A stretch of DNA of 64,000 nucleotides, from NCBI RefSeq assembly GCF_047495875.1, contig NC_092460.1:5570520-5634519 (forward strand), read 5' to 3'. This document shows, piece by piece, positions 53,826 to 64,000 of this stretch (position 1 is the stretch's first letter; each line of letters begins with the position of its first letter). The notes below the pieces were generated by a model. The model had not been told where the DNA came from, did no database searches, and saw only the letters and a program-made list of their open reading frames with translations. The translations under genes and the position numbers were made by a program. Source of the stretch: Pithys albifrons albifrons. Taxonomy: Eukaryota; Chordata; Aves; Passeriformes; Thamnophilidae.

Positions 53826-55714
53826 TGTGCAGCACTTCTATCACTAACCAGATGCTCAGAGACAGAAGGACTGCTCTGGTACAACAAACACCTTGTCTGG
53901 GTGGTTTCAAGCTTGATTTCAGAACATAGCCTAGTGGGTATTGTACCTGATCAGCACATAAAAGATGATGCATGCTCTGCTTTGAAAGCTGTGATCTTCA
54001 TTCCCCATGATTCACCCCTGTCTTAATGTATTCCTTAATTGCAGCCACCTTGGAGTGCACTGTAATGCCATTTCAGGTCTCTCTCCACACTGTTCTTGTG
54101 GCAGGAGGATAAGCTTTACTTCTCTCTTTGCCAGGGGTTTAAGAAACTCATAATTCCTCCTAGCATGGGGTGTTAATAGTGCGTCACACCCTGGCAGTGC
54201 TGGGAATGAGGGGGTAAAAGCTGTATATACACTACTCAGGTTTTCCTTAATATTTTTTGTGATTTTTTTTCTCATCCTTTATGATCACATTAGATTTTTC
54301 TATTGCATTTTTTGTAAAGCAGCTACAGGTAAGTCACACTCTTGTAAAATACATCCACAAGAGAGCAGTTTTGGTTTTTTTTCTTTGTTTTTTTTTTTTT
54401 TTTTATAGCTATAAGGCATAGGGAAAGAACAAAGGCCAAAATGAAGCTCCCCTGCCTTCCCGTGGCTGATATTTGATCCAAAGGCACAGCTTTGCAGGTC
54501 CTGGCAGGATTTCCTTCAGGTGAGTTAGTCTTTTAGTGGTAACTCTCAGCAACCTTCCCTGGCAGCTAAATCCCAGTCCCACTCTGCTCCTCTTCCCACA
54601 TTTACTGCAATAGTGCTGTAGTATCAGCAATGCCCAGGACCTCTTTGAATCCAATGTAGTCTCTACTATCATTAGTTCAAATTTTCATCTGTCCTTGTCC
54701 TTTCTGTATCTGTATCTATATCTGGTCTGTTTCCAAGCTCTATCTTCCAAACCTGTAAAGCTCCTTATCAGGCTCTGATTCTGTTTGAAACTGCAATGCC
54801 CCAGACTTGGGAAACCCAGTTGATGTATTGCCTAAGGTAGAGCAAGTAGCTTTTATGTATCATGTCAGGGGGAATGAAGAACTTTTGCATGGCAGAGACA
54901 TAAAAAAATTTGGAATAACATTCATTGTACCCATTTCATATAGCCCCCTCTTTCTGCAAAGGATGAGTAGGAAAGGGAAGGAGCTTCTAATCTTGCCTGA
55001 AGCACAGCAGTAAATGCAAAAAGCAACTCCCCCAGAAAGCTCTGGGAGCAGCTGCTCTCCAGACTGGCTTCAAGGCCAGGCTAGTGCTCAGACTTCAGCA
55101 GCTGGGACAGGGAAGCACAAAGGAAAATATAATATAGTGCTTCACAATCTCCAACTCAAGCTGCCAGGCACAAATTACTGCTACACCCAGAAGCTGCCAA
55201 GCATGTCCTACCAGCGTGTGCAGAGCAGGACCTGTGGAACCCTGCACTGATCGTGCTCTCCCACGGAGCAGCCTCCTGAGTGATCTGAGGAGGAGGGAGG
55301 CAGCCAGGTACAGAGATCACACCATTAGTTTGACTACAGCAGAGCTGACTTCCTAGTACTGCTCAAGGCACAGCTCCCAGTAATCCTAGGAGCAGAAATC
55401 CCTCTCAGGTAATTAAAAGAAACGTGAAATCCCAGTTAACTAAAGTAGAGTTATATAAGAGACTGAAACAGCATGAACAAACACCTTAACTTCTCCATCT
55501 CTGTCCAGCAGCCTTTTTAAGGATGCAAGAGCAAGGCCATAACATTTCAGTTCAGAGGTCCCTCATGGCCCAACAAATCTAATAGAGACACAGAGCAGTC
55601 AAAGCCAGAAGCTTAATCCCCATCACAGGCTTGAGGCATGAGCTGCAGGGTGACAGCAGATCTCCCGCCACCCCTCCTGGAATTCCACCAAACATAGAAA
55701 CACACACAAGCTTC
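53826..55714. other. LMOD3-ARL6IP5 convergent intergenic spacer
   Basis: About 1.9 kb between the two predicted poly(A) sites. It contains a T17 run (54388-54404) and a short TCTGTA/TCTATA microsatellite near 54703-54723. No gene was recognised. Confidence 0.65.
54388..54404. repeat. T17 homopolymer
   Basis: Seventeen consecutive T in the spacer between LMOD3 and ARL6IP5; a simple repeat. Confidence 0.85.
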
Positions 55715-57287
55715 AGTTTCAAATCATTAGAATTTATTTTTTGTTGTAACTGTGCAGTTTTTAAAATTCTACAGTAATGATGAAGTCATAGGCTACTATG
55801 TTCTTTAAGTGTGGAAACAGCTTTCAAAAAACAAAGACCATGCGCTACAAGTGAGGAACAGGCCATTGACTCTTCAGCTGGAATATACAGACATTTTTGA
55901 TAAATACTGATCACTTTAACACTTAAATGGAATGACGTGTTCAGATTTCTATGCAGTTCACAATGAAAACAGCATGGCAAGTTACATAAAAGCTTCAACT
56001 TCAAGGACCCTTCCTTTTTTGTTAAATTAACTACTTGATTAGAAAAGAGAAATGCAAGATTATTTGAAATGGGAGTATCACCTGGACAACTTCCCCCACA
56101 TTGTTAGCAAGCTCCTGTTATCAAGATGATCCCATCAGAGCTGGCAGTTAAGTTAAAATATATATAAAAAAATCCCCTACACTGCTCTCAGCCTCAGGAG
56201 TTTTAACAGGCAAATATATCTTTATGAATTTGGAATGGGTTTTCAAAAACTGTATCTTGACATTTATTGCTTTTACTTGTAAACCTGAAATCCAGTTTAT
56301 TCCTTTGACAAGTGCCAGAAGTACCGAGTCAAAGGATGCATGTTTGACTTATATCTTTGCATTCTGGTTAAGAAGAAAGAAAAAGATGACCCACACTCAA
56401 GAACACACATACACCTCCATCTACAAACAGCCTGTACAGACTAAAGCAGAACAAGATAAGTTCTAAAGTAGCAGTAATTAAAAACATCAATAGGGTAGAA
56501 ACTCAGCTTATCCAACCTATTTGCAAACTTCTCCCATGCTCAGCCATAGTTTAGCTGATGCAGAGGGAAGTTTGGCTCTCCTGCAGAAAGGAGCAGTTTC
56601 TACAGATCAGAATTTTGGAGCGCAAAGGTACATTTTACTGGAACTGGCAGGCACAGTGCCATGTATACTCTTCATGCTTACATCTATTTAGACTGTTTTA
56701 TGGCTGCTTAAGGAGGAGTGTGAGGTGAGGACAGAACCCAGACTCATTACAAGCACTGCACAGATCTACCCCTTGCCAGTTAAGCTGGCAATGTGGTCTC
56801 TGTAATACCATTCAAGGGAGGGACTGGGAGGATGCAAGAGATACCTACTTTTGATACATTCCAGCTCATCTTGAGCATCACCAGGCTAAAGGTGCTACCC
56901 AGCATAATCGAGCTAAACTGCAATCTGCTAGAACTGAGATGAAAGGGATGTTACTTTAATAGACAAATTTGTTACAAGACAGTTTGAGAGACTGCATTCC
57001 ATAGGTTTCCATCTCTTCCTCCTCTACTCCCAGAAGAAGAGACAAGCAAACAGGATTAAGTTAGTATGTATTTGTGTAAACACCAGAACATTTTGCTATA
57101 CAATAGAAAAAAGTTGCTGCTCTTATGTTCTTAGAGGAGCCCTGAAGACCTTGGAATACCTGTATCCTGCAACTATTAACCTGTACCACATGCATTTCCT
57201 GTTTTGTACACAAACTGAAAGCAAGCTTGAACAATAGTAAATAGCAACTACACTCCTGCAGCAGGCAAGAATGCCATGTTGCGGCTG
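55715..57287 (-). other. ARL6IP5: ARL6IP5 3' UTR
   Basis: About 1.57 kb from the stop codon to the predicted poly(A) site. It is A+T-rich with no plausible coding potential. The end is inferred from the AATAAA at 55733-55738. Confidence 0.65.
55733..55738 (-). terminator. ARL6IP5: ARL6IP5 poly(A) signal
   Basis: AATAAA on the - strand (TTTATT on +), followed on the - strand about 25 nt later by a strong GU-rich element, TTGTGTGTGTTTC. Confidence 0.65.
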
Positions 57288-57460
57288 CTACTCCTTCACT
57301 TTGGATATGTAGTCAGCAATTTTGTTGATACTATCCTCTTGCTGTTCTAGAGCATCCAGTATGATGCCCATCGGGGTCTTCTTCAAGCCTATTCCCTCCA
57401 TCTTGTTCTGCAGCTTGTTCTGTATGTTCCGGAGCCTCAGCGAAGCATGGACAAACATCA
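57288..57460 (-). CDS. ARL6IP5: ARL6IP5 exon 3, coding part (C-terminal tail)
   Basis: On the - strand the acceptor is TTTCTGTCGTGCAG. The exon begins TG completing the Leu codon, then [30 protein letters not shown] and [15 protein letters not shown], with the TAG stop at 57290-57288. It is the cytosolic C-terminal helix of the protein. It lacks an open frame with its own start and so is easily missed. Confidence 0.95.
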
Positions 57461-57999
57461 CTGCACGACAGAAACACGCTCGTTAATTGATAGTGCCCAA
57501 GGAGTGCATAGTTCTTGCAGCACTCATCTTAAGACACATTCCAGCATCGTGACATCACTTGAAGACGATGACATATCAATAACTGCTTAAGTAACCACAG
57601 GTATTTAATAATAACGTTAAAGATGGCTTGTGCCATTTTGTGTCCCTTTCCCAAAAGTTCTGTTTTGGGATCATTTAAACAGAGATAGCAAAGGCAACAG
57701 CCAATTTAGACTCGGCAGACTTATCTGACAAAGCTCAAGTTACACTCCTCTAGTCCCACAGAGAAGAGAAAAATTACTTACAGAGGAGAGGAAGTGTGAT
57801 CCCAAACATGAACACCATGACATCTCCCAGGTAGGAGATCAAGAAGTAGCTAGACAGCATGATGGCCACTACAAATGTGGTTGGGTACTGCTTCTTCATC
57901 TTGCGGAGTATATCCTTGTTGTGTGACATCCACACAAAGCCCAGGAACACCAGCACCACCACAGTACCACCAATGACCATGTTCAGGGGACTCAGAAAT
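57288..57999 (-). CDS. ARL6IP5: ARL6IP5 (PRAF3/JWA), last two coding exons, 5'-incomplete
   Basis: PRA1-family integral membrane protein of the ER, known to bind ARL6 and to slow ER export of the EAAC1 glutamate transporter (GTRAP3-18). Join on the - strand: 57999-57782, then 57460-57288. The first of these exons starts with the last base of a split codon, and the split Leu codon T|TG joins the two. Visible protein: two hydrophobic hairpins ([19 protein letters not shown] and [19 protein letters not shown]), the cytosolic loop [16 protein letters not shown] between them, [19 protein letters not shown], and the tail ending DYISKVKE. That is 72 complete residues plus 57 from the split Leu onward. 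The first exon (about 59 residues in mammals) lies beyond 64000. Confidence 0.96.
57461..57781 (-). other. ARL6IP5: ARL6IP5 intron 2
   Basis: 321 nt, bounded on the - strand by GTAAGTAA and TGTCGTGCAG. Nothing else was recognised in it. Confidence 0.85.
57782..57999 (-). CDS. ARL6IP5: ARL6IP5 exon 2 (PRA1 transmembrane segments)
   Basis: On the - strand the acceptor is CTTCTCTCCAG and the donor is CTCCTCT|GTAAGT; 218 nt, phase 2 to 1. It encodes [37 protein letters not shown] and [13 protein letters not shown], the core of the PRA1 domain. The open frame continues upstream into the intron but is not coding there. Confidence 0.95.
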
Positions 58000-60900
58000 C
58001 TGGAGAGAAGAGGGAACAAAAGAAAAAAATAAGTGTTCAATATCAGAGCCTTCATGACTTGTGTGCACAGAGGAACAGCTTGCTCAGTAGTAACGTTACC
58101 AGGGAGGTAAGGCATTGAACAGGCAGTTGCTGCTGTCAAGACCTTTACCAAGGTCTTCAGCAGAAACTAAATAAAGCAACAGGTGCAACTGAACAAGCAA
58201 CTGTGTTTAGATAATCTTTGTCTTTACATTCTCTTCCTGAGCTTAGCTCAGGATAATGAGTTTCTGCAGCACCTTAGAATGGAGCACTTCCCAGCAGGAC
58301 CCCTCTACCTCTGCATCAACTCGTTTGATATCACACCCAGAGTCAGCATATCTAGAGAGACGATGGAGCCAACAGTTGCCCAAGGGACCAATCTTTTCTC
58401 TTCACATGGCAAAACCAGGCTCAGCCTAGGCCTTCAGATTAACTAGCTTTTCATAGTACCTTGTCCAGGTTTGCAAAATGGAACAGGTAGGAGAATATGG
58501 AGTAAAGGAAGTTACTTCACTATTTCTCATTTCTGAACAAATCCTCTTACTAGTTTGGAACCAAACAAAAGAATTGTATGAACTGCAGAAGGAGCCTGCC
58601 ACCATCAGCACAACAGATGGAAGCCCAGTCCCAAGCAAGCATGTCCCAGAGTCAGAAGGAACTAGAGTATGGGATAAAGGTTCTACAGGAAGGAGAGGAG
58701 GCCTGGCAAGAGTCACTGCTGAGTTTTGTATTCTATTATTGTTATCAGAGTTTCCAAGCAAACAAGCCACCAAGTGCATCAGGTTTGGACTATAAACAGC
58801 AAGTCCCTTTTTTGGACCAGAGTGAGAACATCACCTGCCCAAACCACTTTCCCAAGTATTTAGAGCTTCCTCAGAGTCCAGCTTTCAGCAAGGATTTGGC
58901 TGAGCTTGTTTCTGTACTCACACAAAGTCAAGGCTCTATGATATTTCACTTCTATAGTAAGAAGTTATGTGATTTCATGTGCCTTCTGCTTTACTGGCTC
59001 GCACATGCACTGATCTGGTTACACAGCAGCTGAGGTCTCTGAGCTATTACAACTATGGCAGCAGCACAACACCGCCCCGATAAAGCCAGACAGACTCAAG
59101 ATTTTCCCCAGCAGACTTAGCAGCACGTCTTGCTGTTCCAAAGCTACCAGGCACAGTGATTCACCACTCCACCCCACTGACGAGGAGGATGCCATGGTTT
59201 GTGGTCTGTGCTTCACATCCGGCATGGGCAGAAGAAATGTGCTGGTACGTCAACACTCCACCTGCAGTGCCAGGGAGCATTTCCCTAGAGAAGGAAGAAC
59301 CCCCAAAATTATTTCAGAGCAAGGACTGGCTCTTGATTCTTTAAGTCAGTTGTGCCAACAGGAGACAGGACAACTGGACAGAAAAAGAATAAAATTCAGA
59401 CTAGTTCCCCACCTGCTTCTGCTCCTCAAAAAAAGCCAACAGGGCTTTTTGGAAGTGGTGATAGGGCAGACTTGCTTGTTACATCTGAGTCACTCCCTGT
59501 AGCCAGCCAGATTATATTTAGCTTTGAATTGTCAATCTAAAGTTTCCAGACTGGAAAAAGTGAACAGCATTGCTCTGGAAGGAAATCAGTTTCATCTGTG
59601 CTCCTCGGCAGCAGGAGAAGGAGGGTGACTCATGACTGGACCGCACTGGTGCCTGGTTTATATACATACTATCTTGGAGCAGAAATGGCCAAACTTAGGT
59701 AACTCACAGCAAACAACTTTTTGTTGCCAAAACATCCATAGACAAGATAATCCTGGAAGCAACACAAAGCTAGGCAGAGCTCCACACTGCATTTTCCACA
59801 TGCCTGGTAGATGCTCTCAAAGCCTTATCTTCCCTGCTCTTTCCTCTACTCTTATTACAACTTCAGAAACTTGTGATGAAGAGCTATCCCTCCATATTTA
59901 TAAGGAAGAGACCAAAGACTTCTCTGCTCTACACTTCTTTCTGGTATTACACAGGTTCAGTAGAACTGATTGGCTGTAAGGGATATAAAGGGGAGTGTGT
60001 AGGGGGGCACAATGCATTCAGAAGACCCCACTTTCCTGAGGAAAGTGATTTGAATTACATGTTTTCTGAAGTGGGCTGCATTCCAATGTGTACGAGGGAA
60101 CAGTGAACACAAGTATCGAGTGAAGGCATTCAGAGCTCCATGAACACAGACGGGCATTGCAGTTGCCACTAAAAACTGGTATTCAAATCATCAGCCATGT
60201 GTCCACAGACTTCACTGCTGGTGATTGCAGTACTGGATAGGGTGTCACATGCCAAGCTCCCCTTTATTGCTTGACTCGCCCACAGCATAATTTACAGCAC
60301 TATCTAAGATTACCCTAGAAATTCATATATAGAAAATTCTTCTCATGCAATGACATTTTTTGGGAAGGCAGACCTACATTATCATCTCACTCAGATCTGT
60401 TCACACTCTGCTCTCAATAACATGATAACTAAAGACTAAAAAGGAAAAACATGGACACGTTATTTTAGAACGTCAGGGCCTGGGGAAAAAAGAGAGCTGT
60501 GTAACAGCCCTAGAAGTCACTCTACAGCTGAACCACCAACACTGGTATTGGCCTTCTTTATACAGAGGTCAGAACACAACATGACAAATTTGTGCTCAGG
60601 TGAGGAGGCTGGAAGTCTTTCAAAGATGCAGAGACAAAGTGACCAGCCATGAAGGATGTTACAAGATACTTTCTAAATATAATTCCCTTCAGCAGGGATT
60701 TATGAGACCTCTCAAATACCTAAAAATGTAATGCACAAAACCATCAGCATGGCAGTGGTGTGGTGACCTGAGTTTATACTGCTCAGATGATGCAGGGGGA
60801 GGAAAAACCCTTTTAGGGTTGGAACTGAAAACCACCAACTTCTGTGACCCCAAAAGGAGCTGGTATGGCAGGATTCATGGCATTTGGGTGTGCCAGTGGC

Positions 60901-63900
60901 CCAGAGCACCCTGTGTGGATGATCTCCTTCTTTGCTCTCTGTGGTGGACAAGGTACAACCCTGGTAGGATGCTGTGACCTCTAGTACAGGTGGGACAAAC
61001 TGACAAGGAAAGGCCACCACCCAGCTTCAGTTTCAACAGTGTCATAGCAGGACTTGCCCTGCAAAGATCAGGCTTCCCGCAGCATCTGCCTCAGTGCAAA
61101 GCAAAGAGACAGGGAAAATAAATTAAACAAAAGAAATATCCTGCCCAGCTGCAGGGACACAGTCCTGACACTTTGTATTCATGGAAGCAATCTCAGGAGA
61201 GCAGAGATGCTGGGGGTGCAGTTGTGTGGGAAGAAGTACTGGCAGCTACTCCTGGCCAGCAGAAACATGAAGATGAAATACTTTCTTGTTTTAAACTAGA
61301 TTCATATTTCCACCCTCTGCGCTACACTCATCTCAAGTTAGAATTCTCACATAGGTTCAGGGAAGCCCAAAAAGCTCTGCTTTCAGTGAGTCACCACATC
61401 ACCTCTTCTTGTCAGGTTGTTTCATACCTGCACAGCCTTCCAGCAGAAGATGGGGAGGACACACACCTGTAGTGTTGGGAAAAAGAGCATGGCAAGACAC
61501 ACCCTTAGGGCAGGACAAGAAGCCTCCAGCAGCACAAGCCCAGAAATAGGACAGGCCACATAAAAAGTAAAAGCAAGACAGCTCTATCCTCAAATCAGCT
61601 CCATATTAGAAGACTGTATTGGGGCAATTATTGGGGCAGTTGCTGTCACATCTGTTTCTTCTGCATGTGACCAGGCAAGCCTGAACAAAGGCACTGAGTA
61701 GGAGACTGGCACTCATCAAGAACCAAACTTCTTTTACTTAGTGCAGCTCAGTTAGGCTGTTGCATTAAATAAGAATGAAAATTCCCTCTTTGAAGGCCTT
61801 TTGCTCCACCATGTCCCAAGCAGTGGGAAGGTCAGAGCACTAAAATGCTTCCCTCCTCATTTGGATTAATTTAGATAACTTGAAAGATGAAGTTCTGCCT
61901 CTCTCCACCTACTTGGAGCTTCACTGAGGTTATGCAGCTGTAATGAGATGTAGCACATAAATAGCACGTTGTTCCAGGTGACAGCCCTCAGCATTCATGG
62001 ATTTAGCAATGCTTCTGTACTTTCTGTTGTTCACTTGCATTGCTTTGAGAACAGGAGAGAGATTCCTTCTTGCAGCCCAGACCTTTATGAAGTTACATAC
62101 TAATATTATTATGCAACATATGTTTTAAAATTATGTTTTGCTCACTCATTCTTAATTTTTCATCAGGCATGAGAGAAACTAAACATTTTGCTGCTCTGGG
62201 GTTTTTGTTTCAGCCAAGATAGTGGTCTGGAGCAGGAAAAAAAGGAATTAAAAAAGACAGGCAGTCATTGATTGCTGGAGTTGTACAGATGGACAGTAGA
62301 TACTTTTTAAAAAGTGGCAAAGAAAAGAGACATCGACCCTTGGGCTGCAAGGAGGGCATTATTTCAGAGGAGAATGAGCACTCTGATGCTCACAGAGATG
62401 CAGCACTCTGAAATCCAGCACACTTTTTAAAAAGCTTCAAATTTAGAAGCTAATTTTTAGCAAGTACATGGCAACAAAAGCCTAGAAGAAATTACATTAA
62501 TTTAAGTAGTTAAGTAGGAACTACATGACAGAGAGGCCTTGTTGGAGTAGGTGGAAGAACAGACAAATTCCACTTATTAACCAAATTGACTGTTTGAGGG
62601 GAGTTGCAAACTGCTGTGGGAGGCACTGAAGGCACCAATTTTAATAAAGATCCCAAGAGGGTTCACAGTGACAGGGCCTTGATTTCAGTGTAAGAAAGGG
62701 GAGTCCAGTTCCTCTTTCAGTGGGAGAAAGGGCACAACTTTGTAAAGATCTTGTTTTTATCAGTGATCTACTGCAACAGAGTTTTCCGGGGGGGGGGGGG
62801 GGGAGGGGGGAGGGGGGGGGAAGGGAAAGCACACAAATCCACAGTCATTCTTAAAGGAATTTGCAGGGAAGGACCGTGGAAGAGACAAGGCTGCTACCAG
62901 CTGCCTGTATTTGTGGAGTGGCACTAACCCAGGAGTTTTAGTTTTTTGTTCACTGATTTATTATTTTCTACCCATGCCTGCAGGCTGAAAGTAAAATCTA
63001 CATTAACACAAAGCCCAGAACTTCATTTACATGTAACAGTAGCTTTGGGAGAAGGCAAATGGAAGGAGAAAGGCAGGGACACGATGCAGTAGATCATTGC
63101 AATTCCACTGTGCTCAAGGTAAGGTCATTCAATACCTTGAAGAGAGAGGGAAAAAGGAGGAGAGCTCAGCTTTGTTGAGGAGAGAGGCAGTAAACTAAAG
63201 CTGTGGCAGTAAGAACTGTACCTCCAGTATCAAGAAAGCTCTAGGCTACAATTTCTGAGTCAGCCCAGTGCAACCACAGCCACCAAGTATTGCAATAGCT
63301 GAAAATATTATCTTTGCATTACAAGTCTGTCTATATAATTAGATGGTTTAAGAACAGGCAGAGCTGGTCATGGGCTAAGTTTAGTTTTGATCACGGGAAG
63401 ACCACGACCTTAGGGATTTCAATAACCCTGCCCTTAGGCCTGTATACAACTCTGGAGTTCCTAAAAAGCCATGATTCATCATTTATCACTAAGGGGTTCC
63501 TGCCCGGGACAGAATTAAGTGCAGGACAACTATTTAAATTTATCAGGAGAACTTTCTTTAACTTTCCCCCAGTCTGGCCAAGTGAAAATATTTTTATCAA
63601 AAGAAATAGACACTTTTATCTATTGAAGTATTATCCCATTTCCTTTAGAGTTGTTCTCCTATTTGATTTTATTTCAGTCTTAGAAGAATCAGGTTCATCA
63701 TACGCCATAAAAAAATATGTGAGATCAAGATCCCACTCCAGGTGGTGTTCATCCCTCCGTCTACAACTTAGAAAGTTATCACTCAATATTAAGGTATTAT
63801 TAGAATTGCAATTCTGATATTAGTTTCCATCTCCTGTGGCTCTCTTCTTCTTCCCCCTCCCACCTCAGCTCAGTAGTGAGAAGTAACTGAGAGATAAATC

Positions 63901-64000
63901 TCCCTTGATCCGAAGAAAAGTAACCAGAGTTCAAAAGGAGGAATTTAGGAGTGTGTAAAAGGTTTTGCTATTCTTGTTTTCTGACCGGATATCAAAATTG
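58000..64000 (-). other. ARL6IP5: ARL6IP5 intron 1 (3' part)
   Basis: From the exon 2 acceptor to the window edge. No match to ARL6IP5 exon 1 and no CpG island was seen, so the promoter lies beyond the window. It contains a G-rich homopolymer tract (62788-62825) and a methionine-free open frame near 63311-63817. No gene was supported. Confidence 0.7.
62788..62825 (+). repeat. G-rich homopolymer tract (G16, G6, G9, G3)
   Basis: G16-A-G6-A-G9-AA-GGG on the + strand, capable of G-quadruplex formation. ARL6IP5 is transcribed from the other strand, so its pre-mRNA carries the C-rich complement. Run length may be unreliable in the assembly. Confidence 0.9.

Noticed and set aside
57774..58151. A single-exon reading of ARL6IP5 as a 125-residue protein
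   Set aside because: Only 57782-57999 aligns with the PRA1 family. The residues before and after are intron read-through bounded by clear splice sites.
1..64000. CRISPR arrays, bacterial operons, ribosome binding sites, tRNA or rRNA genes
   Set aside because: The window is vertebrate nuclear DNA. No regular spacer-repeat arrays were seen, and no tRNA- or rRNA-like sequence was recognised by eye. A tRNAscan or Infernal run would be the decisive test.

Overview
The window is vertebrate nuclear DNA, almost certainly avian. The genes are split into short exons with consensus GT/AG boundaries. Their order (FRMD4B, LMOD3, ARL6IP5) matches the human 3p14.1 block. The only clear interspersed repeats are a few truncated CR1 LINE tails of the bird/reptile type, and no L1- or Alu-like sequence was seen. 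The CR1 copies look like passerine ones, but that is an impression and not a test. The window is gene-sparse. It has one internal CpG-rich patch and the rest is intronic or intergenic DNA of moderate G+C.

Layout. From about 1 to 38.5 kb lies the 3' three quarters of FRMD4B on the + strand. Sixteen coding exons (10998 to 36929) encode 841 complete residues and the stop, followed by a 3' UTR of about 1.6 kb. The first ~190 residues and the promoter lie upstream of the window. The 9.6 kb intron between 14468 and 24107 contains a CpG-rich island (about 21.88-22.52 kb) that ends in a perfect 5' splice donor, a candidate internal promoter. From 38.5 to 48.4 kb is intergenic DNA with no supported gene. 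From 48.6 to 53.8 kb is a complete LMOD3 on the + strand, with three coding exons and 571 codons from the first ATG. The last exon holds only eight sense codons. From 55.7 kb to the end is the 3' part of ARL6IP5 on the - strand: the last two coding exons, the 3' UTR and part of the first intron. Its first exon is not in the window. LMOD3 and ARL6IP5 converge with about 1.9 kb between their predicted poly(A) sites.

The three genes are not an operon or pathway. FRMD4B is a FERM scaffold that binds cytohesin Arf-GEFs at membranes and junctions. LMOD3 is a striated-muscle actin nucleator of thin filament ends. ARL6IP5 is a small PRA1-family ER membrane protein. They are linked by old synteny.

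I found no radically new system. The best leads are the intronic CpG island as an alternative FRMD4B promoter, a near-perfect 55-nt hairpin in the upstream FRMD4B intron, a symmetric 57-nt serine-rich FRMD4B exon that may be a cassette, the LMOD3 WH2 motif completed by an eight-codon exon, and a long methionine-free open frame in the last kilobase.
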